Translations under genes and position numbers: made by a program | Notes under the pieces: generated by a model | The model's database searches: none | The model's input: the letters and a program-made list of their open reading frames with translations, nothing else | Told to the model about the DNA's origin: nothing | Source of the DNA: Peronospora farinosa | Lineage: Eukaryota; Oomycota; Peronosporomycetes; Peronosporales; Peronosporaceae | Reading direction: 5' to 3' | Length of the DNA stretch: 64,000 nt | Assembly (NCBI GenBank): GCA_947646735.1 | Contig: CANTFK010000195.1 | Coordinates: 62,001-126,000, forward strand | Shown here: positions 43,680 through 54,416 of the stretch, one piece after another | Numbering within the stretch: the stretch's first letter is position 1 | Layout: the number at the start of each line of letters is the position of its first letter

Positions 43680-46186
43680 ATTTCCTCCGTTAATCCGTGC
43701 GTTACATGGTAAAATGCCCGCATTACCACAAACAGTAGCTGGTCAAAAATATCGTCTGTCGTCAATTGGTAAATGTCTGCAACAACACGCATTTAAACGT
43801 ATTAGAGATCGATACGCATGAAAAGCCATCAGAAACACCTAGTACCAGAGTCTACGCAGCTTGACGTTCCGATTAATCGCGTCAATAACTTGAACAATGC
43901 AGGTTTTGAATAGCAGCATATGCAATGGTGTCTTCTTTTCAGCAGCGACAATAAGTGTACCTCACGCTTCCGCCGCAAAGCTCTATACATAGTAAAAAAA
44001 ACAAGGTTTACTAACATCCAACCATAACAGTTCGTCTGTTTTGCACATAGCATTGATATCTCACTTAAAATTCCATACGGAGTCTACAATCTTTAAGAGT
44101 ATAGTGTCTTATATGACATATGGCTTAAAGCAGCTTCTTGTCCATGTTGTAACAGCTTGCCACGTCTATTGGAAAAATCAAGTCATGCCAACTCTCCATT
44201 AAGTCAACAACGTGTTGAAGCTGTAGTAAATGACTATTTCCGCCTCCATGTTTTCTCTGTAGTTGATCATCCTCTTCGACATTATCCAAACTCCCTGCAT
44301 GGGTCAATATATTCACTGCAGCTTCCCACTCTTGTCTTAAGCCTACTGGCAACGTCTCTTGTACCTCTTATACACTTGTTCGTGAGCACAAGTTCTGTGT
44401 ACTTGATTAATTGTTTAATCTAATCAGCAAAACACCAATCTGCTCTCAGGGAATGATCGTACATGGCTGTATACTCTATAAAAGTCGCAACGTCAATTTC
44501 ATGGAATCGTCTAGGATCTCGATGCCCCCTTCCAGAGGTCGACTAATGTGCAATACGGTCATTATTTGGTAGAGAACCTCCGTATTCTTAGACACCATGA
44601 TTCTTACTTGTCTACGATCATTAGAACCATTCTTCGTATGGACATAAGTTCCAGGACACGTACTTGCTTTTACCTAATTTAACACAATGTTATAGTGATT
44701 ATTACTCTACTATTTCTACAAAAAGATATCGGATAGTATACGTACCATTAAGTGTACGATACTCGCCAGTTCATCGTCAGTAGTCTTTAGATGCGTTTAT
44801 ATCACGTCTTTCAAAAGCAGATCTGTAGTGCTCACTAGGTGGTTAATTTAATACTACATATATATTTTGTCCTTAGTTCGCCAACAAGTGCTACATCTAA
44901 GCCACTCCTATAAAAAGCTATATCATACTCAGCCGTAAGCGCGCCCATAATCAACCGTCATCATGTCCATAATCGTGCATCTATCCAACAGGCGCTCAGC
45001 GATGCGATAGTGTACCTCACCTTCAACATGTCCATCTTCAACACGTCTCGGGTTACTATTTCATTCACAAGAAGCGAGCGGGGCTGAGGTACGCAAAAAA
45101 CAAACAATGCAGAGGTAAAGCGCGCTGCGTCTGCTTTAAGTCGACGACCAACGCAGAAAAAAGGCACCCATAACGAAGTACAATGAACAAATATAAACGA
45201 CGATTCGTGTGGGCCACATATAATATAAACTGACAATCATTCTGCGGTTCTCGTGCTGCTTAGAGTACGCTGTCACCATTAACTGCCATTTCATTGCATC
45301 TGGTGTCAATACACTCCGTTCCGCGCAGGATACTTTAATCAGCGAATGAATTTAAACTTTAATAATACAATATTGATGTACTCTATAATCCGATTTTAAA
45401 CATGTGATTTTTATATGATTTAGTCTCAAGTTATAACGTTCATGAATGTTTGTAGTTGTCGCCATGTTCAGTAAGACCATCATTCTGTTTACATCTTGCC
45501 TTGATTTTGCAATTATCATCTCTTATTTAGCAATCCTTTTCCATCCCATTGACATTTCAAGTGAAGGTCAGTCAAACCACAGTTGAACGAAGCCATTGCG
45601 TACTTCCAAGCGAAAATAGAGGACATTGTGCTAAAGACAAGGATGAGAATATACTGAGACTTGCAGTAGCTGTTGCTGCTGGATAGCACCTCTTTTCAGA
45701 CCCTTACTTTCCCCCTTTTTTAGCTGTTTGGATCCCTAAAATGTCGTTCATAGCGTCGGATAGAGCGGCATTTGTCGATCAATTCAAGGCGTCAAATTGA
45801 CGAGACGAAGAAAAAAAAGGACATTGGAATGAAGAAGATTGAAATGTCAAGATGGTCTTGAATTCAGCATTGGAATAAGTGAAAGAAAAGAGAAGACGAC
45901 TAAGGACGAGACCTCAAAGAAGAGTTGAAGTTTGTAGCACGCGTGGCGCGTCATCGTCTGCAAGTAATGACACACTGACGTCATTTACTAAAACAGATGG
46001 TATTGAAAGTGACGTGAAGGAGACGATGAAATAAAAGAAGACGATGGAAGAGAAGCAGAAAATTTGGAAGAGGTGAAGAATATTGAGATGGAAGAAAAGG
46101 AGACGAGTGAAGAAAAAAAGGATACAGAGTAGACAAGAACGATGATCAAGCAATAAAGGCCACTGCTTTTGATTCTCACGCAATGA
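43680..46186. other. Gene-poor interval
   Basis: Scattered short frames only. A minus-strand piece with EKKTPLHMLLF near 43900 is faintly ankyrin-like. At 45780-46140 purine-rich GAAGAA tracts occur with no continuous frame. Confidence 0.3.
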
Positions 46187-46690
46187 GTAGTAAGACAGCC
46201 AACGACGGATTCTCGTGACCCTGAATCTTTTTCTATCTCGCGTGCGTCAACGCGAATCCGAAAACGCACGAGTATTGCCAGTGATAGTACTGGCTCTGCA
46301 GCTCCCTGTTTTTCCTCGCGCAACTCTCGAAAACGCATGCGCATCGTATTTGTATCTACTGCGTCCACGACCGAGAAAGTTAGTGATTTGAAAAGTCTTG
46401 ACGCCTCAGGTTCTAAAGCAGGCACGAAGTCACGTGAACAAAGAAAAACGACCAAGGGTTCAGCAAATGTACACTGGCAAGCAGACGTCAACTCTTACTA
46501 CCAGCAACACGTATCAGCTCACGTCAGCAAAAACGACGAGCTGCGGCAGCGGTGGCCGCCACAGATAGGACTGGTAGTGGTAATGAAGAAGAGCATAGTG
46601 GTTGTGAGGCTTTTTCCCTCGGTCGCGGAAGATGAAGGTGACGATGCTAATGAGAAGAATAAGAAGACAATAAACGTTGAGCAGGAGTAG
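46187..46690 (+). CDS. Unrecognised basic, Ser/Arg-rich ORF (possible relic)
   Basis: One frame is open from 46187 to a TAG at 46688-46690, with an internal ATG at 46337. It contains similar basic words (STRIRKRTSIASDSTG, SRNSRKRMRIVFVSTAS), suggesting an internally repetitive nuclear-type protein. Downstream, related text (SSRQQKRRAAAAVAATD) sits in another frame, so the original gene is probably broken. No function proposed. Confidence 0.35.
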   Translation, partial: VVRQPTTDSRDPESFSISRASTRIRKRTSIASDSTGSAAPCFSSRNSRKRMRIVFVSTASTTEKVSDLKSLDASGSKAGTKSREQRKTTKGSANVHWQADVNSYYQQHVSAHVSKNDELRQRWPPQIGLVVVMKKSIVVVRLFPSVAEDEGDDANEKNKKTINVEQE

Positions 46691-46789
46691 AACAGTCGAC
46701 CGCGAAGAAGAAAAAAGGCAGCACCAAAAATGAGGTTTCGACAACAAGGTCTAAGACATTGTTCGTCAAGTTTCTTCTACTCAAATTCA

Positions 46790-47330
46790 CTAAAATCATA
46801 TCAAAACTACGCACGTGCTTCTCAAACAGCAAAATAAAATAGTATGGGGTCGTACGGGCCGCAAAGAACTTCAATCGCTGTCGATATTTCCACAGCTCCT
46901 TTGAAGTCCACAAAAGCTCCTGAACGCACATCACGCACGTTCACAGTGTAAGAGTGGCTGCCTCAATGTGATTGTTTAAGAAGACAGCGATATTGCCGTT
47001 CATCACTGCCTTCTCTTCATCAATAAGCATCAGTTTTCCATACTGGCCATTCTCGGCATGAAGGCTCCACCACTCCCCGTAGTCACGAAGTGCGAGTATA
47101 CTAGCACCTTCAAGCATACCTTCAAGTGTCTCCTAGATAGACTGAATGGAATTTACGAATCACTTTCACGTTCTGGTCTGACGTAGCGTAAAACTTGTTG
47201 AGGGCGTAGGCCCCTTTCTCCGCGAGCTTGCTGAAGAACAGTACCTTGGTGAGCGTGTTCAAAACTAAAGCCGTGCCGATAGCTCCAAAACCATCACGAC
47301 AGTACGTAGCAATACATTAAGCACGTGATT
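46790..47330 (-). pseudogene. Relic of an unrecognised protein
   Basis: Protein-like minus-strand segments in differing frames occur in order: DGFGAIGTALVLNTLTKVLF and KFYATSDQNVKVIRKFHSVY, then LEGMLEGASILALRDYGEWW and NGQYGKLMLIDEEKA, then NVRDVRSGAFVDFKGAVEIS. They resemble parts of large oomycete proteins of unknown function that I cannot name with certainty. Confidence 0.4.
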
Positions 47331-47388
47331 CTATCTTCAAGACGAAGATGGTTCGGCATTGATGGGAATCCGATCGAGTGATGACCGA

Positions 47389-48060
47389 TTACAAAAGATC
47401 CAACTCTCGTGCAAACTCTACAATGTCGTCACCGATAGTACGAAATACAAGCTCCACATCGAGCTCCTCTTTGCGTCGTTTTGGGAGACGATTAGTTTGA
47501 TAGAAATTGTAAAAAAAGATGGCAACAAATAGTACCGTCCTTGACATCACGCTTTCTGTAGTCAAGGCTTGGGCATCAATACATCCAGTTGCTTGGAAGC
47601 TCCACGTTGTTTTAGGTAAGAAAATTGGAGCTTTTGCATCACGTCTTAGAAGGTTTGTCGGACACGAATACCAGGAGCAGTGTCCCCACCAGGAATGGGA
47701 ATGAGGTGACGGATTCCACGCGTAGGACGTGATCCCGACCCCCATTTGACGCTGACGCTCACGTCGAAGCTTCTCATTATAGCTCATATTATCTTCTGTG
47801 TTGCCTTTACCCGGTGATGCCGCAAGAAGCGACACGCGGCGAGAGGCCACGTCCAGTGCATATAATTGACGCGAGAAACTGCTTTGAGGCCCTGGAGCGT
47901 GCAAGAAGGCCATGATACGACCGTCCGGACTAAAGCTTACGTTGACGGGAGAGTTAAGACCCGGTGTGGGCATCCTTGCTACGTCTTCGAGTGATATGGA
48001 CTCGCGTGCGGCCATTATCATCGAGTGGGGCGATTGAACTCGGACGTGGTTTGAAGACAT
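47389..48060 (-). pseudogene. S9 peptidase (dipeptidyl peptidase IV N-terminal type) relic
   Basis: The frame from 48060 has the opening of S9 peptidases with a DPP IV-like beta-propeller: SISLEDVARMPTPGLNSPVN, VSFSPDGRIMAFL, QLYALDVASRRVSLL, GNTEDNMSYNEKLRRERQRQ and ITSYAWNP. Past that the frame departs from the family; the alternative frame gives a RHLIPIPGGD-type continuation, so a shift near 47700 is likely. The catalytic hydrolase domain is absent. The 5' end overlaps a hairpin. Confidence 0.65.
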
Positions 48061-48082
48061 ATTTTCAAACCACGTCCGAGTT
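48037..48082. repeat. Perfect 19-bp palindrome with 8-nt loop around the S9 relic start codon
   Basis: Arms 48037-48055 and 48064-48082 are exact reverse complements; the ATG (48060-48058 on the minus strand) is in the loop. Confidence 0.97.
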
Positions 48083-48231
48083 TAAACTAGCGATTGTCCA
48101 TTGGTAACTGAAGTTCTATGGACGAAATATCGAGTAAAGATTATCAAGTTTCCCAGCGTTAATTGGCCGAATTTGACAAAAAGTATTGATTTTAGAGCGC
48201 TACAAATTGGACAAAACTATAATTCGCATTA

Positions 48232-48486
48232 ATGACACGTCACTACACTCAAGATGTTCAATTCAATGGCCACAATGATTGCACCATGGAACGTTTACTA
48301 TCTCCAGTCTCGATACCTTCTCCTCCGTTCCCTGACGCCGAGTTAGAGCTGATACACGCTTTAGAAGAAGAAATATCAAGAAAAAAGAAGAGGAAAAGAA
48401 GAAACAAGAGAATTACAAGAAAAGTGCCATTCCTTCGAACGAAGAAGACGACAACTATGATGAATCTGACGAAGAATAAGAAATAA
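48232..48486 (+). CDS. Small charged ORF, unrecognised
   Basis: An 84-codon frame with MERLLSPVSIPSPPFPDAEL followed by an acidic/basic helix. A one-base shift at the poly-A near 48385 would instead give an acidic end (NEEDDNYDESDEE), typical of real nuclear proteins. It may be a short gene with a homopolymer error or a fragment. Confidence 0.35.
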   Translation: MTRHYTQDVQFNGHNDCTMERLLSPVSIPSPPFPDAELELIHALEEEISRKKKRKRRNKRITRKVPFLRTKKTTTMMNLTKNKK

Positions 48487-48714
48487 TGACAAAAAATCAA
48501 ATATATATATATATATGACATTTGAAACTTTCGCTCGAGTAAAGTCCACTTTATTGGTTTAATACGTGTCATTATACTTATTATATCAAACCAAGGTTTT
48601 ATTACCTTCGCTAGGAGAGGTGGGTAAGATTCGTTCTGAAAGACTATTAACTTCTCTTTTTGGAGAGGTCGGATGTGCTTTCCAATACCCGGGGCCCCAA
48701 GAGTACCGGAAAGT

Positions 48715-49200
48715 CTTGCGAGTCCGTTCAGTATATGATACTTAACGGGGAGGTCTAGAAGGGTACGTGGTACATTCGACCTCCCTGGGTAAGGCACATC
48801 CATGTGACCTTCCTCATGATGTAATATCCATGGATGACTTCGTATTCAACGGGTATGACGCCCAGTTGGGACTAGGCTCTATGGTGACGTCGCAGACGGA
48901 CCTCATCAGCGAGCTTAAATATATTTAAGCTCGTACGTAGGTATACGTTTCTAAAAGAGACGTGTATCCGATCTTTACATATTAACTAATCGGTAGTAAG
49001 CTTCTATTTCTTTTAAATCTATTAAATATAAGTCAGTCTTGAAATTACTAAACATTGACCACTGCGCACGAGAAGCTAAAAAAGCTTCTGTGTGTTGTGA
49101 GTACGGATATCTTTCAACGTAAACTGGGGTAATTTTCCTCATCTCTCCCAACATCATAGGGATGTGGCAGAGCACTTTGTGTAAGGACTTGGTAAACAAG
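48715..49200 (+). repeat. 5' LTR (outer end truncated) and leader of copy C1
   Basis: Matches the right flank of copy C2 (61540-62020, inverted). A 22-nt palindrome GAGCTTAAATATATTTAAGCTC lies at about 48911-48932. The LTR/leader boundary could not be fixed. Confidence 0.65.
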
Positions 49201-49202
49201 CT

Positions 49203-50189
49203 TTGGCCAACCTCTTACATTTTCCTCCTGAGCAACATGTTGCTCAGTTGGAGCAATTAGAGGCTTTTGTGCTCGGACAGCGTAGAAAAGCGTCCGAGGA
49301 AAACAGCCAAGCCACCGCTGAGTCCATCACTAAGACTCAGGATGAGCTTCGGCTTGAGCAGGCACGTAATGAGGCGCTCAACAGAGCTGTTGAGACGCTC
49401 TCTGCCCGGCCTAATCAGCCAAGGCCCATTCGGATGGACCCTCCGAAGTTTGATGGGACTGCCCCACATATGATTGTCCACTGTCTTTTAGCCGTGGAGC
49501 AATGCGGTTATGGCGCAGCTCATCGAATACGGCGCCAGGATGGTGTCGTATGCCATGTCCAACTTGCGTGGCAAAGCGTCCGAGTGGGCTTACTCTGCGC
49601 TTATGTCAATGCCGATGCGTTTCCATCATAAACGATTTTTAAATCAAAGATTCGCGCCATGTCTCAGCCGCCTAACAATGAAGTGTTACTCCAGGCGCAC
49701 TTCTTTGGAACACGACAGGCGAAGCGATCTTTGGAAGAGTATGTGCAGGAGATGCGTTCGTTGTCGGCGTCCATTCATATGGGTCCGATACCGGAAAGCA
49801 TTAAGGTGCCTACGTTCATGAAAGGTCTACGGCACGGCCCATCGCGTCAGGCCCTTTTCAGAAAGGTGCCAGCGACGATGGAAGAGGCAATTGACATTGC
49901 CTTAGTTGAGGAGCAATCCTACAACAGCGCCTCGGCGACAGCCTATTACAGGCCGTCGTCCGAGAAGTTTGATGCCACTCCTATGGAGTTAGACAATGCA
50001 GATGTGATCTGCTACAAGTGCGGCAAGCGAGGCCATATGATGGCTCGCTGCTATGCCAAAGTAGCTGCTGGTGCTAAGGCAGCCAGCAAAAGGTCGCCCA
50101 ACCCGAAGGGAGGTGCGAAATATCAGCGTGCACGACGCACGGGTTCAGCACCTGCCCAAGATGGGTCGGGAAATGCGGGAGCGCAGTAG
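49203..50189 (+). pseudogene. Gag of copy C1
   Basis: The first frame (49203-49631) has a coiled-coil start and PPKFDGTAPHMIVHCLLAVE. After frame changes near 49490 and 49625, the second frame (from 49659) has RQAKRSLEEYVQEMRSLSAS and a single zinc knuckle CYKCGKRGHMMARC. The same shifts occur in copy C2. Confidence 0.8.
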
Positions 50190-50239
50190 GGGCGGGATAC
50201 CCTACTGTCGCGGACTCTGAAGCTACCCCTAAGTTCAAA

Positions 50240-50629
50240 GTGATCGAACAAATAGGTAGCATAGTCTCTGAGGTTCCGAAAGGTCGGACCTCAACTCTTT
50301 TGGTTTATAGCGTTCGAGTACGAGGCTATGACCAAGTGATGACCCTTTTCGTGGATTCTGGTGCATCACAAAAATTTGTAAAACTCACGGCTCTGAAAAA
50401 GAGACCGGCAAGTTATGAGTCGCTTTGCCAGGATGGCAAGCGAGAAGAGGCGATCGTTCGTTTAGCGAACGGCGCGCTCGTTAAATTGGAGGAAGTTCAA
50501 GTTGAACTCGCTTTCAGCTTTAGTGACTTCTCATGTAAAGAGAAGTTCACATTGCTAGGTATGGAGAGTCCGTATGACCTTATCCTAGGCATGCCTTGGT
50601 TGGCTAAACACCAACCATGGATTAACTAG
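50240..50629 (+). CDS. Retroviral-type aspartic protease of copy C1
   Basis: A 129-codon frame with active site LFVDSGASQKFV and the second-loop motif YDLILGMPWL. It ends at a TAG (50627-50629) in the same frame as the following RT, so a sense codon probably mutated. The same stop is in copy C2. Confidence 0.82.
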   Translation: MIEQIGSIVSEVPKGRTSTLLVYSVRVRGYDQVMTLFVDSGASQKFVKLTALKKRPASYESLCQDGKREEAIVRLANGALVKLEEVQVELAFSFSDFSCKEKFTLLGMESPYDLILGMPWLAKHQPWIN

Positions 50630-50674
50630 CGTACACGCACAGTCGCTAGCTCTACGCAAGACACCGGAAAGGAT

Positions 50675-52585
50675 GTGCTCTTGCGAGAAGCTTATGTGGC
50701 TGATGCTGTGTCCAACACAGTCGAGGTTGCGATGACGGTATGTCAATCGACACCAGGAACTACCCAGCTCGAAAGGAGTGGTGTAGTTGGAAGTGCACTG
50801 GCGGAAAGCCAGGTGACACATATTCCTACCCAGGTCGAAAAGACTGGTGTAGTGAATGGGGCGATGACAGGTAGTCATGCGTCCGATGGTCCTGCACAGA
50901 GCCAAGAGCCTGTGGCAGTTGATGGTGGGCTGACAGGAAGTCAAGCGCCACAAGAACCGGCACAGAGACAAGAGCCTGGTGCGGTTGGAAGGAGTGCGTT
51001 AGCTGAGATATCAACGAAACCTTCTTCCAGGTCAAAGGTCGTGGTGACTCGAAGAACGAGCACCAGACGTATTAAGACGATCAAGGGCACGTCGAAACGA
51101 GTGACCCTTGGATCAGTCTCGGTCCAAGAGGACGGACCTACGAACGAGTTGTTTGAGGCCGTCGAAGACAAAATGCCGGAGGCATCCTCAGTTGAGGTGC
51201 TCCAACTTGTCTTGGCATCTGCCGAGGAGATAGTAAATCTCTCGGAGATGACGTGGGATCTGTTCCTCTCCGAACTAAAGGAAGGAAAGATCCACGAGAT
51301 AGTCGCACCAGTTCAAGAAGAGAACGTGGTGGACTGTTGCGCTTCATCCACAATGGATGAGAGCGTCTTGGAGACCGACAAAAAGAAACGTTTCGCTGCT
51401 CAAGGCTGGGATGCCTTAAAGGACAGCCCGTTCTATGATGTTCTGTGGAAACACCGTGATGTGTTTCCAGCAGAAGTGCCGAGCCGCCTACCGGCCGATA
51501 GGGGCATCAGGCACGAGATTGACCTGGAGCCTGGCACCAAGTATTTTGTGACCAGGCAATGTCTGTTGCCGAAGGAACAAGTCGATTACATCGATGAGTT
51601 CTTCGACAAGCGAGCTAAGGCGGGACATGTACGTGAGAGCAAGTCGCCTCACTGCAGCCCTACCTTCTGTGTGCGTAAAGAAACAGGTGGATGGCGCGTG
51701 GTTCATGCTTATAATAAGCTGAACACGGCCACCATTCCGGCTCAAACGCCGATCCCGCGGAAAGATGCTTTGTTAAATTCCATGGGAAAGTCAACTATCT
51801 TTTCCGCTTTGGATCTGAAGGATGGCTACTATCAGGTTCTCATAAGAGATACCGATGTAGCCAAAACGTCAGTAAGCACCCCAAGCGGTATGCTGTGGGA
51901 GTGGCTTGGGATGCCACACGGGTTGAAAAATGCTCCAGCAACATTCAACCGAGTGGTGGCTCACGTGATGATTCAGCACCGTGCCTACGCGCCCTATTAC
52001 TTTGACGATTTGTTCGTGCATAGTAGGGCGGAGGGCGGTCTGAGCACAATAGAGTCGCACAAGCGCCATTTAGACGCTGTGTTGCAGACTCTGGGTGACG
52101 CCCAATTATACGTTACCTTGCAAAAGTGCGAAATAGGGGTCCCTGAGATACCTGTGCTGGGCTGCATCGTAGGTAAACATGGTGTACGAGAAGACCCAGA
52201 AAAGGTAAAGGCTGTAAAGGAATGGACAGTCCCACGACACGTGAAGAATATGCGCCAATTTCTTGGAATCGCTAATTACTTGCATAAGTACATCAAGAAT
52301 TATGCGGAGCAGACTAAGCCATTGTCTGACCTTTTGAAAAAGGATACAAAATGGACTTGGTCAAAGAAGCAAGAAGATGCGTTAACTTCAGTGAAGCAAT
52401 CTCTTGTAGAGGCACCGGTCTTGGCATTGCCAGACGCGGATAAGCCCTTTAGCGTCGTCTGCGATGCAAGCAATTTTGCAATCGGTGGCGCGCTCATGCA
52501 AAAGGATGACAACGGCATTGACCGTGTCATTTCGTATCAGTCTCGGCTTTTGAAAAGCCGCAGACCTGAATTACCCTGTGAATGA
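50675..52585 (+). CDS. Reverse transcriptase of copy C1
   Basis: A 636-codon frame. The first 250 residues are a low-complexity spacer with repeats of the kind TGSQAPQEPAQ. The RT follows: TFCVRKETGGWRVVHAYNKL, FSALDLKDGYYQVLI, GMPHGLKNAPATFNRV and the catalytic YYFDDLFVHSR box, then the RNase H start VVCDASNFAIGGALM. It ends by a frameshift just before NDKELLSTKYAL. Confidence 0.9.
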   Translation: MLLREAYVADAVSNTVEVAMTVCQSTPGTTQLERSGVVGSALAESQVTHIPTQVEKTGVVNGAMTGSHASDGPAQSQEPVAVDGGLTGSQAPQEPAQRQEPGAVGRSALAEISTKPSSRSKVVVTRRTSTRRIKTIKGTSKRVTLGSVSVQEDGPTNELFEAVEDKMPEASSVEVLQLVLASAEEIVNLSEMTWDLFLSELKEGKIHEIVAPVQEENVVDCCASSTMDESVLETDKKKRFAAQGWDALKDSPFYDVLWKHRDVFPAEVPSRLPADRGIRHEIDLEPGTKYFVTRQCLLPKEQVDYIDEFFDKRAKAGHVRESKSPHCSPTFCVRKETGGWRVVHAYNKLNTATIPAQTPIPRKDALLNSMGKSTIFSALDLKDGYYQVLIRDTDVAKTSVSTPSGMLWEWLGMPHGLKNAPATFNRVVAHVMIQHRAYAPYYFDDLFVHSRAEGGLSTIESHKRHLDAVLQTLGDAQLYVTLQKCEIGVPEIPVLGCIVGKHGVREDPEKVKAVKEWTVPRHVKNMRQFLGIANYLHKYIKNYAEQTKPLSDLLKKDTKWTWSKKQEDALTSVKQSLVEAPVLALPDADKPFSVVCDASNFAIGGALMQKDDNGIDRVISYQSRLLKSRRPELPCE

Positions 52586-53273
52586 CAAGGAGCTACTTTC
52601 AACTAAGTATGCCCTTGTAAAGTTTCGGGTGCACCTCTTGGGCAACGAACCTTTTGTGGTTTATACGGATCACGCATCACTGCGGACCGCTATAAATTCA
52701 CCGCACCTCTCTCCGAGAATGGCGAGATGGCTAACATTCTTCTCTGAATTTAATTCCAAAGTTGAATATAAGACGGATAAGTCGAATGTCTTGGCTGAAG
52801 CGTTATCGCGCAGACCAGACTTCGAGGCAAGACCCCAGGATAGTGTGTCTCGTGCTAAAGCACAAGTTGAGTCGTCAACATTGACAGCCATGAAGGACTA
52901 CCATGTGACGAGCTCAATGGACTCCGATATCAAGGAGTGTTACAGTCAGAACGAACATTGTCGCCTGCTGTTTGATCATTTTGGTGGACGAAAGGTTACC
53001 CTTCCGTCGCACCTGAAAGCGAAACTAAATTGCTTTAGCTACAGTGATGGCCTGTTATGGCATCAACTGTCACCCTGTGATCCCTTGAGAATCTATGTCC
53101 CTCATGACACAGATCTCAAGCTGATATACTTCACGAGTGCCATGATGCGCCATCTAGTGGGCATCTGGGCCGTGAAAAGACATTCTTACGAGTTTCAGAG
53201 GAATTTTGGTGGCCCCAGCTATATTGGCGGGTGGCCAACAACATTCGCTCTTGTGAAGAGTGTCAGCGCATGA
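52578..53273 (+). pseudogene. RNase H end and integrase N-terminus of copy C1
   Basis: Begins with NDKELLSTKYALVKFRVHLL, then YTDHASLRTAINSPHL and NVLAEALSRRPDF of the RNase H. The end carries a degenerate integrase zinc finger (HLVGIWAVKRH, then SCEECQ in the next frame). Frame change near 53260. Confidence 0.8.
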
Positions 53274-53345
53274 AGCCTGCACCTTCTAGCAGTGCGCCAT
53301 TGAAGCCACTGCCGATTTCAACGGATTGATTGGAAGTCGGTCAGT

Positions 53346-54375
53346 TTGGACTTCATGTTTGGCTTACCGCCTGACCATAAAGGCAGGACGGGGCTCGTCG
53401 TCTTTGTAGACAGACTGAGAAAGATGGCGCATTTGGCACCATGTAGCACCAAGATCTCAGGAAAAGAGGCTGCCCTCTTGTTTCTGGATCGTGTGTACCG
53501 ACTACACGGGATGCCCGAGTCCATAGTATCGGACCGGTATCCGCGTTTTACGTCGGGTTTTTGGCGTCATGTGTTTGAGCTGCTGGGTAGCAAGCTCCAC
53601 ATGTCAACCGCTGATCATCCCCAAACTGATGGCCAAACACAACGGGCCAATCGAGTCGTGGCGGATGTGTTGCGTACAATAGCTACTCCTAAAGAATGGA
53701 GAAAGCAATTGCCATTCGTGGAGCTTGCTATTGATAATAGTGCTCACACCAGTATGGGTGAAACACCATTTTACATTAACGGACTGCGTCATCCTCGAAC
53801 GCCAGTCTCGTTTGTGCGCAGCCCGAGTCTTAGTGGGGAAGGGCCCCTCACTTCGCTCGGTGCGAATGCCAAAGAGGGCCAAGGTTTCCCTAGTGACACT
53901 GCTAATTTAGCAGTGGTCACGACACCTATAGGTGTCACAAAGGATGCACGGCAAGAAATGCCAGTGCTCCTTCACGATAACACTGTAGTGTTATCAACAG
54001 CGTCGACCCATGAACGACCTCTTGGAGGCGTCATAGGCGAGCTGAATGCTAAAAGCGTGAGCGAAGCTCAGCGCTTTGTGGATGAGCGATTAGCCATCAC
54101 ACGTAAGTCCGTGAAGCAATGGAAAGCGCACAGGAAAAGCAAAAACAATATGCAGACCAGCATGGTCGCAAAAACACTGTGTGGGGGACAAAGTGCTATT
54201 AAGTACTGCTACGCTACCTAAACATGCAATTTCTGTACTACCTGGTGGTACTACTAAGCTATTGCCTCGATTTATTGGGCCCTTTACAGTGGTTGAAGAA
54301 GTTGGAGACCTAAATTATAGGCTCACTCTACCACCGTATATGAAGACGCACCCCGTATTCTACGTGATCGTCTGA
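53346..54375 (+). pseudogene. Integrase of copy C1
   Basis: The core shows VDRLRKMAHL with the first Asp, IVSDRYPRFTSGFWRHVF with the second Asp and DHPQTDGQTQRANRVV with Gln at the position normally held by the catalytic Glu in this motif's neighbourhood. A one-base insertion near 53325 compared with copy C2 detaches its N-terminus. The frame breaks near 54165; 54181-54375 continues as a GPF-type domain (IGPFTVVEEVGDLNYRLTL). Confidence 0.8.
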
Positions 54376-54416
54376 AACGGTATGTTGATCCGAAGAGATC
54401 ACATATCCACATAGAT

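Noticed and set aside
45988..46491. Minus-strand ORF of 167 codons
   Set aside because: Ser/Phe-rich complement of GAAGAA tracts; no conserved feature.
48258..48803. Minus-strand ORF of 181 codons overlapping the LTR of copy C1
   Set aside because: It has no conserved features, a Phe/Val-rich poly-purine complement, and extends into the LTR.
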